From contig JASCIV010000320.1 of NCBI GenBank assembly GCA_030374735.1, positions 1-24,594 on the forward strand: a stretch of DNA of 24,594 nt, given 5' to 3'. Below, piece by piece: positions 1 to 9,598 of the stretch (its first letter is position 1; every line of letters starts with the position of its first letter). The notes beneath the pieces were generated by a model. It searched no databases. It saw only the letters and a program-made list of their open reading frames with translations, and had not been told where the DNA came from. The stretch is from Gracilaria caudata (Eukaryota > Rhodophyta > Florideophyceae > Gracilariales > Gracilariaceae). Both the position numbers and the translations under genes were made by a program.

Positions 1-693
1 CCTCCGCCCCTGCCCCCCCTTCGAACCTTGCCACCTGCGCTCCCCTCGTTCAAACCCCTCCCACACATTCAAACCTCGCGACCACCCTCGTCCCGCTCGT
101 CACTCTCCTCCTTCAGCAGGCTCACCTCTGCAACATCCCAAATGCCATCGCCGCGTCCAAACAGTCGTGGACGTCGTGGCCGACGTACCGCCCCCAACTC
201 TAACTTGCAATGCCACATTTGTCTGCAGTTCTACTCGCGCCGCGACAACCTTCGTGTGCACCAGCGCGTGCACACGGGCGAACGTCCTTTTTCGTGCCGC
301 TATTGCTTACAACCATTTCGTTGGCAAGGCGCGCTGAAAAACCACGAGAGTATCCACGTCCGCAATGGCGATCCGCCTGTATCGGACACGTCGCGACCAA
401 CTCGTTCGAACCCGTCACCCGCCACGACTTCGTCACATCATAACACGTACGCACTGCATCCCAGTGCCCCCGTGTACACATACCCTCCTATCAATCATAA
501 TTCTACGTCAGCGTCGTTGGACCACAACGACGTACCGCCTGTGGACCACGACCCTCAGGAGGCACGCACAGACGTGGTCGTCACCGGCGCGGAAACCGCC
601 GTCGGCCCGCTGTACACCACTTCGCACGGCGCCGCTGACTGGGAGGGTGCCGTTCTGGACGACCTTAGCCCCCGAGATCGATCGCGAGAATGA
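1..693 (+). CDS. C2H2 zinc-finger protein, 5' end missing
   Basis: The frame is open from the first base of the window to TGA at 691-693, so the gene may begin outside. The first in-frame ATG is at 142 and would give a 183-residue protein. Two adjacent classical C2H2 fingers lie at nt 211-357. Each has C-x2-C-x12-H-x3-H spacing, and they are joined by the canonical HTGERPF linker. A basic stretch (RGRRGRR) precedes the fingers and suggests a nuclear localisation signal. The flanks are Pro/Ser/Thr/His-rich and look disordered, with an acidic tail. Tandem fingers with this linker normally bind DNA, so a nuclear transcription regulator is likely; the target is unknown. Finger identity is seen directly, the role is inferred, and the true start is uncertain. 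Confidence 0.8.
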   Translation, partial: PPPLPPLRTLPPALPSFKPLPHIQTSRPPSSRSSLSSFSRLTSATSQMPSPRPNSRGRRGRRTAPNSNLQCHICLQFYSRRDNLRVHQRVHTGERPFSCRYCLQPFRWQGALKNHESIHVRNGDPPVSDTSRPTRSNPSPATTSSHHNTYALHPSAPVYTYPPINHNSTSASLDHNDVPPVDHDPQEARTDVVVTGAETAVGPLYTTSHGAADWEGAVLDDLSPRDRSRE

Positions 694-1748
694 TGCTGCC
701 CCACCGTACGGTGCCCGACAGAGCACAAGCATATGTTCGGTCACCGAAGTGCAGTTATAGTTTAGCGTGTATTCTAATTGTAGCGTTCTACGAAGGGTAC
801 CCGTTGCTCACGAATAAGCCGTAAAGCTACAGGCCAGCCCTCTCAACTTGCACGATCCCACTGAATTACACGTGCACTCTCAATAGGCCGGATTATCGCT
901 AAGGTGTCTTAAAAAAGGCACGCGAGCGCCACGCGTGCTCTTCGTAGGTGCGTTTTCTGTCACGCGCATACAGTACAACGGGCCCCGCTAGTTCAGAGCA
1001 CTCTTTGTGCATTTCTCCGTCCACCGCGACGTGCACGAGAAACAGCGGCACTGCCATGGTTTCTCTCCCACGTCGGCGATGGCTTCGAAGCAAAGCTTTC
1101 CCTATGAGCTACTTCTACGCTACTTCTGTACTCCGCAGCTAAGGCGGCTAACTATCAAAACTTACCCCAACGATAAATTACTCAACCGCCTCTTCCCTGT
1201 TGCCGTCAGGCTATGCTACCTTATACCGCTGGTTTCATATTGCCCCGTTTCAACAATACCGCCATAATAACTCCCACTCCGCACCATCACACACTACGCT
1301 CCGTCCAAGAATAAATTCTTACTCTCCTACTTGTTCCACATGCTGCTGCGCACAACAAGGAGCGGATATGCAAGACCAGGACTCATGCCTTTATCGCGCT
1401 GGCACTGTCCTTTGTTCGGCGTCCACATTTGCCTCATCATAATGCCAACAATCCAAGCACAGCGCCGAATACCTACTACCGCGAATCTTATTATCCATCG
1501 AGGAGGTCAGCCATGATGGCTCTGCTATTCGCGCTGGTGGATGTTCATGGATACAAGTACACGCTGTTCACGCTGTATAATATGAAGAATGTGCCACGTG
1601 CATTAAACAGTGTGGCATATTGGTTTCGTTTTTGAAGGACAAGACCACCTCATCACTCACTTGCTGCTCGGTAAGGTTAAGGATAACATATTCCAGTTAA
1701 TGTTAACTGTAAGATAAACAAGCGCTTTAGCATCGCATCCCTCACAAG

Positions 1749-1795
1749 GTGCGTATGCGCTTCGTGACACTTCGTGTCACAGCGCATAAACGCAC
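1749..1795. repeat. 47-nt near-perfect inverted repeat (hairpin)
   Basis: Three stacked helices can form. GTGCGT (1749-1754) pairs with ACGCAC (1790-1795). ATGCGCT (1755-1761) pairs with AGCGCAT (1781-1787). GTGACAC (1764-1770) pairs with GTGTCAC (1774-1780) around a TTC loop. The only interruptions are a 2-nt TC bulge on the left arm and a 2-nt AA bulge on the right, giving 20 base pairs in all. No coding frame surrounds it. It could be a cruciform, a structured RNA or a fragment of a foldback element; the sequence does not say which. Confidence 0.75.
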
Positions 1796-4779
1796 AAACA
1801 ACCAATTCTCCTCCAGTCTTTCACGACTTGTGCCTCACCCTTACAACATCAATGCGAGTAGCAAAACACCCACTTGATAACTTTCTCATTATCAATTCTA
1901 CTGTTCTCCATGGTAGATGCATAGCTGGTCAGGATATAGTCCGATCGCGAGCATCTCTTAGGCGACTCACTTGACAAGCAGCCCTCAAAGTTTCTATTGC
2001 CATTCAACTGAGCTCTATTTTCAGAGATGCTAACGCTCTCATTATGCAAAAGAAAACAATGACTGAGCATTTGCAATAACAACAATGCCCTTCCATTCAA
2101 TTTTCTCTTCGAAATCCTTGTAGCTCTGTTCGTTACGCACTACCTTTTCCTGGCAACGGTTTCGTCCTAAAGAATCCAACGAGTCGCAATGTGAGGCAGC
2201 GCTGAAGCCATAGTTCCCGACAGCCAGGAAAGCAATTAAGAACTGAACAGGCAACAGTCGAAGTCATTCACGGAATGAGTATGACATGCCTTTAATCGAA
2301 ATCGAGGCGTTATGGACGCTGCACTGGATGCTTCAACACTGAAACATGATCAGGTCTATCGGCAGAACGCCAGATATCTCATGTGCGTCGAAACATGTAC
2401 AGGAGTATAGATGTGTATCTACGACACAGACGGGAAGTGTTGTCAAAAATTCCATGTGCATCTTGTTATGTCCACGTTAAAGAACACAGGACAGGGCTGA
2501 AGCAGAAGATGCTTTGGAAAAACACCTGAGTTAAGCATTCAAGAAAGGAACAAGCCGTGCACGACATGCATGCTTTAAACTTGCGGCGCACTACTCTATC
2601 ACAACGCCCCAGTTGTCGTTGAGCACGACACTCTCTTGGATTAATGCAATAACCTCAGAGTGTAAAGAGGAAGACAATGCCTCAACCGCCCACATAAATT
2701 ACCGCGCGCCTAAAATGGAGAGATGTGCACGACTGCAAGGCTGAAACGTCGAATGCCGAGAGGACAGATCCACTGCTCAGCACCTTTGCGGAGAGGTGAG
2801 CGAGACTGGGTCGCGCCTTTTGGGCGGAATTGAGTTAAATTTCTCTCTCTTAATACAGTTGGCAACTGTGGAACCCCATGTCATACGCGGCATGCTTCCC
2901 TTTCTGGATTTGGCGTCACCAAAGTTCATATCCGCGCAAATGCGAGGATGGCGTGCAGTGTAATACGTAGCGGCTACGATTACTTCCATATCGCGTCAGA
3001 AACGGACTTTAATCACACGTTCAATCGATTATCCAGGAATCACGAGGTAGTCCTTGATGTGCAGAGCAAACTGCCTTAACTGTTTGTTGACATCATGACC
3101 AGGACATAATGGCCATTTGGATGCAAATGTTATGTCCTGCGAAAATGTCTAAACTTGTACCACTCCACCCTCTCTTTCTCTCACATATACACTCCCCTCT
3201 AAGGAACGTTAATCACTGCATTGACTGTTCGCCTCTTTGTTTCTCCAAAAATCACAGTTTCCACTCATCCCTTCCAAAAGAGCCGCACATTTGTTCATCA
3301 ACGGCTTGTCACCTCCCCCTTGCATTCTCAATTACCTTTCTACGGCCAATGAATCAGTTCCATCCATTTTTCCAATCTTGTTCACACCAGAAAGACATTC
3401 TATATATATGTCCAATGTCCAACCCACCGTAGGCGAAACATTCGGCCATATGCATCTCGAAATTTCGCCTGACACAACCTTCCAATCAACCCCGAAAACG
3501 CAAAGACGGCTATTGCACACCTCTCATCGAAGCACTCCAACAACGCCACGTTGCGCTCAACACATGATTTTCTTTCAACACCATTAGACATATTAAACGA
3601 TCTATCATGGTAGTAGCGTCAATAGAAGCCAGTACAATCAAAAACGCTGTACTTTGAAGATCGTCGCAGACGACGGCAACATTTGCACCGTTTTTGACAG
3701 GATGATTGTAACGTTGGAGACAAGCATACTGCTTTCTTTGTACACTAGAAAAGAGTACATTTGCATTTAACAGTAGCGTACTTCACAGCTGTTCGTAATT
3801 TCTCTAGAGCCTACCATCGGCTCGAACGCAAACACTCTCCGACCAGCCAAAATTCTGGCATCTTCTCTGTCATAGCTCACACCCACCCCTACGACTACAA
3901 CAGAGAATCTGTATATGAGGTCGGCACTATCGTCCGTTTTCATTCAACAGCGATGAACAGAGAACCGTTAAGGAGGGCAATTGCGCAGATGCAAAAGAAT
4001 GGCAGAGCTTAGAAACTTTTGTACTCCACTAACTAGTGTCATGACCATTCGCCATCTAAAGGATGATACAAGGGAACATCACATCGTCATTTATCAAAAC
4101 AAGAATACCTAGCACTGTAATACACGAAGTCGATAAGAAATCTTTTTTGCAGGGAACTGGTTTGATGTTGAAGAATCACTCTGAGCAGAAGTAAATCGAT
4201 TCCTCCCACACGGATATTCAGGAACTACGAGATCAAGCGGCTGAATAATAACATGGGAAGGAAGCAGACACAGAAGTGTGTTCAATGAAGAAGTACAAGT
4301 TACAAGGGGCTTAATACGTGTCTCAGACATGATTGTTGGAGCATCAGCATAGAGAAGGCTGGTAAACTACTCTATTGCAGCAAAGAAGTGTGGACTACTT
4401 GACGCGGGGTGAAATGCCACACTTGAACTGATTTGCTCTCATACGGAGCTGTTAGCGGAGTGAATGTCACGTCATGATGGTCGTCGGCGTGAAGCCATGA
4501 TTACATCAGATGCTGATAGCATTATCTTGTGAAAAAGAGCGATGGTTTTAGAAGTCAATAATGGCTTCAAAGCTTGTATCAATGGCGGCGACGGACCATC
4601 GTGGTCAATGTTGTGGTGGACTTTTGACGAAAACAGCTGCTTACAGTTCGAGGTCGCAGTAATGGAGGGAATGCCACATGACTCCCGTGACAGAATCGGA
4701 AGAATTGGGCTGCGATAAAAATGGGAGCGCGTAGATAGTGGAATCGATAAGATACGAGGTGTTTTATACGCGGGAGGAA

Positions 4780-5385
4780 TTAAATGCGCAATAAAGCATG
4801 CCTGCGAGTCGTCACGCAAGCGTCAGAAAATTGGGCTGTCAAAAGGAGCGGGCAAGGAAGAAGAGTGCGCATCGCGCTAAAGCGTAAAGGATGAAAGAAG
4901 CATTCAAACAGGCGATTGGCGGAGATTAGTGGCGAGATATGGCGAGCTTGACGCAACATGTTAACATCGCAGTGTCGCAATTGCTTCAGCACGATACACG
5001 GAATGGTTTGCGTACCAAGCGGGGTCGTCAGCATCGTGTCTGTCTGGGAACGCAATCGTTGCAGTACGGAGAGGAGGGTGGGGAGGAACTTAGGGTTTGT
5101 AACAAGCAGGGGGGCTGATGTGCTTCCAGGAGTTTGTTCGCAGACAGGAGGGGAGGATGGAGCGACGTAGATATCGAATTGTGAGACTAGCGAGAGTGTG
5201 AGTGTGGAGTGCTGAGTCTCGCTGGAAAGCTGCGTGCGGTGGCCGAAGTAACCTTGCGTGAGGAGCAGCAAGAGAAGTGGCAAAGCGGCACTGCCCGCTA
5301 GCGAGCGCCAATGGCGGCGCAGCAGCTGCGTCTCTCCGTGAGCGCAATCAAAAACGTACCTATGAGCGCAATTTACAACAAAGCG
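4780..5385 (-). CDS. Unresolved coding-like open frame
   Basis: The minus strand is open from just after a TAG at 5386-5388 down to a TAA at 4780, about 200 codons. The frame has a Leu-rich hydrophobic stretch (about 5250-5283) and then a less biased segment containing FDIYVAPSSPP. Third codon positions favour C, as in the real genes here. No ATG occurs until nt 5034, so a start would need an upstream exon or the internal Met. No family is recognised. The opposite strand is purine-rich here, which can keep this frame open by chance. I treat it as a candidate only. Confidence 0.18.
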   Translation of the reverse strand, partial: RFVVNCAHRYVFDCAHGETQLLRRHWRSLAGSAALPLLLLLLTQGYFGHRTQLSSETQHSTLTLSLVSQFDIYVAPSSPPVCEQTPGSTSAPLLVTNPKFLPTLLSVLQRLRSQTDTMLTTPLGTQTIPCIVLKQLRHCDVNMLRQARHISPLISANRLFECFFHPLRFSAMRTLLPCPLLLTAQFSDACVTTRRHALLRI

Positions 5386-6804
5386 CTATTGGGAGGCGCC
5401 TTACACACGCACGCGCCTCCCCGCGCATGTGTCTCATTCTAACACGCGTGCCAAAAAGACGCATGCGTCAGCATTGCGCGTCACGACGTAGACCCACGCA
5501 AATCCAACTGTGCGCGCGACATGCCCTCCGCCTCCCTCCCATCCTTCTCAACCTGTCCTTCCCGCTCGCCGCCCCCCACTGCGGCGCACTCTCTGCCGTT
5601 GCAAATGGACGAGATGTGCTCTCGTGTCTCTCAATCAGCACGCAATTTTGCACTCAACACAAACTGCAACTCCGGCAAGCTGCACTGCTACTCTCGAGAA
5701 TCACACTGCGCGCAATTTCGGTACTGTTTTGCGTGTCTTCTGCGTTATCAGTCACGAGCATATTTGACTCAAATCCATCGCATCGGTTTCAACTTTCTCT
5801 TTTCCAGCACGATCTCGTCCTGGACTCTTACGTGTCTCGAAGACGTTTTCCGTACCCACCTCCACTCCTCTGCCCTGCTACTTTTTTTTTTCCTGTTCTT
5901 GCTCTCGTTCTCTGCCCTTAATATTTCGAGTGGACTACTATCAAACAATACTATCGAGTTCGACACTTCTTGCTCCCGTCTAGAGCTGCAAAGGCGTTGC
6001 GAACTAGTTAAAGTTAGTTTCGAGATGACCATGCCGTTTTATGTGAGCTCCTTCTCTACCCTTCGTAGATGATGTTTTTGGGACTACCAATCACTCATCT
6101 GTCTGTATGCTCTTTACAGAGAGCCGAATTTGTTGCACATCGGCCCGGAGAAATCCCACGATGTAAATACGAGTTGGAATTCCAAGAATATGGTTCCAAA
6201 GTAAGTACAAGTTGAAATTCCAAAACTTACTCCTCTTGTGGGGTGAAGCTGCAGGGCTTCGTTTTCTCCAATCATTCTTGAAAAGGCGGGCACCCTCAGA
6301 ATTCGAAAAACCTTCTTCTGTTACCTTCGTAGATACCAAAGAAAGAACTGGCGAGGAATCAGAAAATCCCAAACACTGCCGAAGAAACGCAACACCTTGA
6401 CTGACCCATAAATTCATACCTACGTACCAGACAAGTAAGGGAGATCGGATGTGCATCACGACTGCAAGCGCATATGCGTACCACTCCAACAAAAATGATT
6501 GGTTCGCCTTTGTCACCTGAGAAAATGTTTTAATTTTCTATATAATTTTCCATTCATTTCGGAGGTGCTTCACGGGGCCGTTTTGGCCGATTGCCGTTTA
6601 GAAACCAACGCGGCTCAAAAAATTTTTCAATATTCATGCGCACATTCCACCAGAAGATGTCGCACGATACCTTTGGGCATCATGCCCATCGCTTTGTACT
6701 TCAACTTGCAATGGAATCCACTGTGCAAGCCTCTGACACCGAGCTATGATGCACACGTGGATCAGCAGACCCAAAACGTGTCGTAGCGTAGCATTTTTGT
6801 AGGT

Positions 6805-6827
6805 TACCCATCGGTAACCGATGGGTA
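6805..6827. repeat. 23-nt palindrome
   Basis: TACCCATCGGT and its exact reverse complement flank a single central A, an 11-bp perfect stem. A further partial copy of the arm (TACCCATC) follows at about 6834. This could be a dimeric protein-binding site or a small hairpin. No gene start lies close by. Confidence 0.6.
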
Positions 6828-7215
6828 CCGTCGTACCCATCTGGATTCCAGACTGGAAAGGTACACGCTGAGAACTATCACCATCATGGTCATCGTAATG
6901 ATCAAGATGATGGCTTGAACGGAATTGAGAGCAAACTGTCTTCTCAGCAATGCTCTGTTCACAGCCAAGAAGCACTGCGTCTGTTGCGGGATTGGTAGTG
7001 GTTTCTCTTGACCCTGACAACCCCTGAAACACCAGTCTACGGATGTCTACGTTTTGTGATATCGAATTAATTGATGACCACGATGGCTGTTGAAGTGCAA
7101 GCGACTAACACAGTACACATTTCGGAAGCGCAGATGATGATAGCAGCTGTGAGAATGAACTGAATCTGTAAATGCCGATTAGTGCTGTCAGGGAAATGTG
7201 CAAAGTAAGCCCTGA

Positions 7216-7623
7216 AGAACACAAACCCAAAGATATTATCTACACGGAGCAATACCAAGCAATATCTGCGTAGTTCTCCATTGTGTGGGCGAAACTGAGA
7301 AAGATATCCTTATACAGTGCTCAGGGATATGTTATATACCCATGGATGTTTTCGAAAGCAGCTTCTCTCCGAGGAGGCAACTCTTGGGATTCTCAGATTT
7401 CCTTTCTTCAGCGTCACTACTTACATATGCATCTGCCACCGATTATTCTCTCAAAACAAAGAATGCGCTATATCCTTCGAAAGATTCATTTATCAGAACG
7501 TCTACAAGAGATCGAATTCATGTTGTGATTGACGTTCATTGGCGTGTGCAATCGCGTGACGCACACAGACAAAATCCACGAAGTCGATCGGTTTTGGTGA
7601 TCGAGGCCCTTTTTAATTGGTAA
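7216..7623 (+). pseudogene. Probable LINE ORF2 C-terminal remnant
   Basis: The frame is open between TGA at 7213-7215 and a stop at 7621-7623, with no ATG at its head. Near its start the translation reads CVVLHCVGETEKDILIQC. This matches the pattern of the zinc-binding tail after reverse transcriptase in many non-LTR retrotransposons (C-x(n)-C-x2-E-T-x2-H-x-L-x2-C), except that the expected His is Asp. The following segment (LLGFSDFLSSASLL) has the helical Leu/Phe pattern often seen next. No reverse-transcriptase core is visible upstream, so this would be a 5'-truncated, decayed copy. The assignment rests on one short motif; a chance frame remains possible. Confidence 0.4.
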
Positions 7624-7771
7624 GATAAGGCTAAGGCTAGCTGGTACAACGCTACATGTATTGAAGAGAACTGTCTCCTTTTATCGGGATAAAGCGTTTA
7701 AGAGCTACGCACTGAAGGGTTGTACGAACGCTTAGACTGGACTCGCAACAGCTTGGTACGATACTGCTTTT

Positions 7772-9154
7772 CTAAAGAACTGCCCTTTTGCCATTCCTCC
7801 AAAACGTAAGGTTGGATGCGCTTCCTCGCCCCTTTCGTCTCCTTCTCTCCTTCCTTTCCTCCCGGAGTTTGTCCCTTGCCATTCTACGTAATTCCTTGGG
7901 TAGCACCTTCGGAGGAGCTATAAAACCTCTCCTCTCAAAACTTAAGAACCTATCACGAACCAGCGGATTCGCTTTTGGCATCTTCACGTTTCGCATGCTT
8001 TCAGATAGTTCTGTGCTCAAAGCGACAGGGTTGCATACCTTTTCATTTCGAACCTTTTCTCCAGCTATTCGACGTAATACTGGCGCATATGCCCCCGGCG
8101 GCGGCGGAGGATTCTCTTCTAACAATCTCTGCTTCGCTACTCCATTCAATTTATCTGCTTCCTCGTCGGCCTGGCACGCAATGTGCGCTAAGTTCTCAAT
8201 ATCTTCAGCCTGCTTCGCATCAGCTCGTTTTCTGGCGATATTAGCCGCCATGATACGCTTTCGAGATTCTTTGTTGCGTTGGGCCCTAGTCTTCCGTTCG
8301 GGCGCGCCTTGACTCATGATTGCAACATCGGTTCCTATTTCATTTTCACTATCTGAATCGCTGGAGTTAGTATCTACTTTCATTCCAGTATCAGCAACTT
8401 CGCCCTCGGTACTCTCAAGCAGGATGGCTGGATCATAGCTCAATTTCTTTTCATCCCAACGCTTCTCATCATCCTTGTGCACAATGCTTGCCACTGCTTC
8501 GCCCAGCATGTCTTGATGATCAGAATGAGTTGGGTTTACGCTCATACCGCTGTCGGGGTGTATAATGGGCTGCGCGGAGCGGTGTCGTGAATGGATCTTC
8601 TCTTCTAGTCTTTTTCTTCTCGCTGGGATTCCCGTCTTTTCGAGCAAATCTAGTTCAGCCTCTTCTCCTTCAAGACCGTCGGATGTAGACCATATATCAT
8701 CTTTTTCACCCTTCTTCTGTAACATCTCGCGAACGACAGCACTTCTGTTTCCGATATGACCTTCCGGCTTATCGAATTTCCTTTTGGCCAGAATCTGCTT
8801 CTCAACCAGGCCCACACCGACTTTCTTTTTCTTGCCAACGAATTTGATACCTTCCACTCCAGTGTCTAAGGTTCGTACCCCTGCTTCGGACTTTCTTGGC
8901 TTCGGGGCTTGGCGCCGTGCTCGTTTCGCTGCTCTTCTCTGGAGCACGGCTTGACCTCGAAACTGATTAGCCAAAGCTTCCTTTGATTCTCCTTTCCTAT
9001 CAATCGTGAAAATGGATTCACTGGCCACATCTTGGGTTACGCTGGTACCCAATAGCTTCCGTTCTGTTGCTGCTATCCGTTTTCCATGTTCTACTTCTGC
9101 TGCAGTGCGGCTTTCACGCTCCTTGCGCTTTCGCTTAGTTCCGGTTCTGGCCAT
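7772..9154 (-). CDS. NOP53: Ribosome biogenesis factor NOP53 (GLTSCR2/PICT1 family)
   Basis: Single-exon gene for 460 residues, close to the family's usual 450-480. The ATG at 9154 opens MARTGTKRKRKERES, a basic nuclear/nucleolar signal. A longer reading would need a TTG start. Residues 48-52 are IFTID, a good match to the arch-interacting motif (LFx-hydrophobic-D) by which Nop53 recruits the Mtr4 helicase to pre-60S particles. The middle is charged and low-complexity, with KDDIWS around residue 150. The C-terminus has the family hallmark VRDRFLSFERRGFIAPPK followed by a very basic tail. Known role: 60S subunit maturation and 5.8S/ITS2 processing with the nuclear exosome. It is transcribed divergently from mitochondrial EF-G1, 444 bp away, possibly sharing control. 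Family call is confident; the Mtr4 contact is inferred from the motif. Confidence 0.9.
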   Translation of the reverse strand: MARTGTKRKRKERESRTAAEVEHGKRIAATERKLLGTSVTQDVASESIFTIDRKGESKEALANQFRGQAVLQRRAAKRARRQAPKPRKSEAGVRTLDTGVEGIKFVGKKKKVGVGLVEKQILAKRKFDKPEGHIGNRSAVVREMLQKKGEKDDIWSTSDGLEGEEAELDLLEKTGIPARRKRLEEKIHSRHRSAQPIIHPDSGMSVNPTHSDHQDMLGEAVASIVHKDDEKRWDEKKLSYDPAILLESTEGEVADTGMKVDTNSSDSDSENEIGTDVAIMSQGAPERKTRAQRNKESRKRIMAANIARKRADAKQAEDIENLAHIACQADEEADKLNGVAKQRLLEENPPPPPGAYAPVLRRIAGEKVRNEKVCNPVALSTELSESMRNVKMPKANPLVRDRFLSFERRGFIAPPKVLPKELRRMARDKLREERKERRRRKGRGSASNLTFWRNGKRAVL

Positions 9155-9598
9155 TGGAATTGCGCACGACCACAACGGTTGAGGAAGAACTGAGAAGGTT
9201 TATGTCTGTAACCCAGGAGCGTCAGGTTGCAGCAATCGAGACCACTCGACATGTAGGATGCCGACGTCGTCGCCGTTTTAGAGGTATATTAATGTTAGTA
9301 AAACAAAATATATTTCTAGCCTATCTCCCATTGACAAGTACGTATTTAGAGCTCTTGAACAGAACTGATTGGAAAGAATTCCAAAGGGCTAACTGTTTCA
9401 ACCAATGACAAACGACTTCAATTTCCTTGACTCTGAAGAGAGGATGTCCTCATCTCTTCCTTCCCCTGAGTTGATCAACTTAGCAATCGACCCTGCTCTT
9501 ACCATCGTCAGTTCCTCCGCAATTGAGAGCATAGTTCCAACAAAAAAGCAATCGTTTCGAGAGGTAGCAGATATCTGGCCTCAGCCACTCTGACCAGC
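9155..9598. promoter_or_regulatory. Shared intergenic region between NOP53 and EF-G1
   Basis: The 444 bp between the two divergent start codons must hold the promoters of both genes. No clear TATA box sits at a fixed distance from either start. The EF-G1-proximal half contains a 62-codon open frame (9405-9593). An AT-rich patch lies near 9290-9320. Both neighbours serve ribosome production or translation, so coordinated expression is plausible but not shown. Confidence 0.4.
9405..9593 (+). CDS. 62-codon upstream ORF or small protein
   Basis: It starts with ATG at 9405 and stops with TGA at 9591-9593, just 5 nt (CCAGC) before the EF-G1 ATG. The translation, starting MTNDFNFLDSEERM, is acidic and Ser-rich with no low-complexity run. 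It looks more protein-like than a typical chance ORF. There is no targeting signal and no family I recognise. If the EF-G1 mRNA starts upstream of 9405, this would be a uORF and could damp EF-G1 translation or allow reinitiation. It could also be a separate small gene or part of a spliced 5' exon. No transcript evidence is available. Confidence 0.3.
   Translation: MTNDFNFLDSEERMSSSLPSPELINLAIDPALTIVSSSAIESIVPTKKQSFREVADIWPQPL

Larger units (their letters stand above)
694..7200. other. Long stretch without a convincing gene
   Basis: No open frame here carries a recognisable domain. Most open frames are short and begin at non-ATG codons. The visible structure is a long hairpin at 1749-1795, a 23-nt palindrome at 6805-6827 and a C-rich, coding-like minus-strand frame at 4780-5385. 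A pyrimidine-rich band at about 5510-5930 includes a T-run near 5880. The stretch may be intergenic, long UTR, decayed repeats or fast-evolving genes that cannot be recognised from sequence alone. Confidence 0.6.

Noticed and set aside
404..415. GTTCGAACCC as a tRNA T-loop
   Set aside because: It lies inside the zinc-finger coding frame, and no matching A box or cloverleaf surrounds it.
5277..5921. 214-codon plus-strand ORF in the pyrimidine-rich band
   Set aside because: It starts at GTG, is Arg/Cys/Leu-rich in the way of shadow frames, overlaps other equally open frames, and has no recognisable domain.
7788..8312. Plus-strand ORF of 174 codons
   Set aside because: It is the antisense shadow of NOP53, whose minus-strand reading matches the family.
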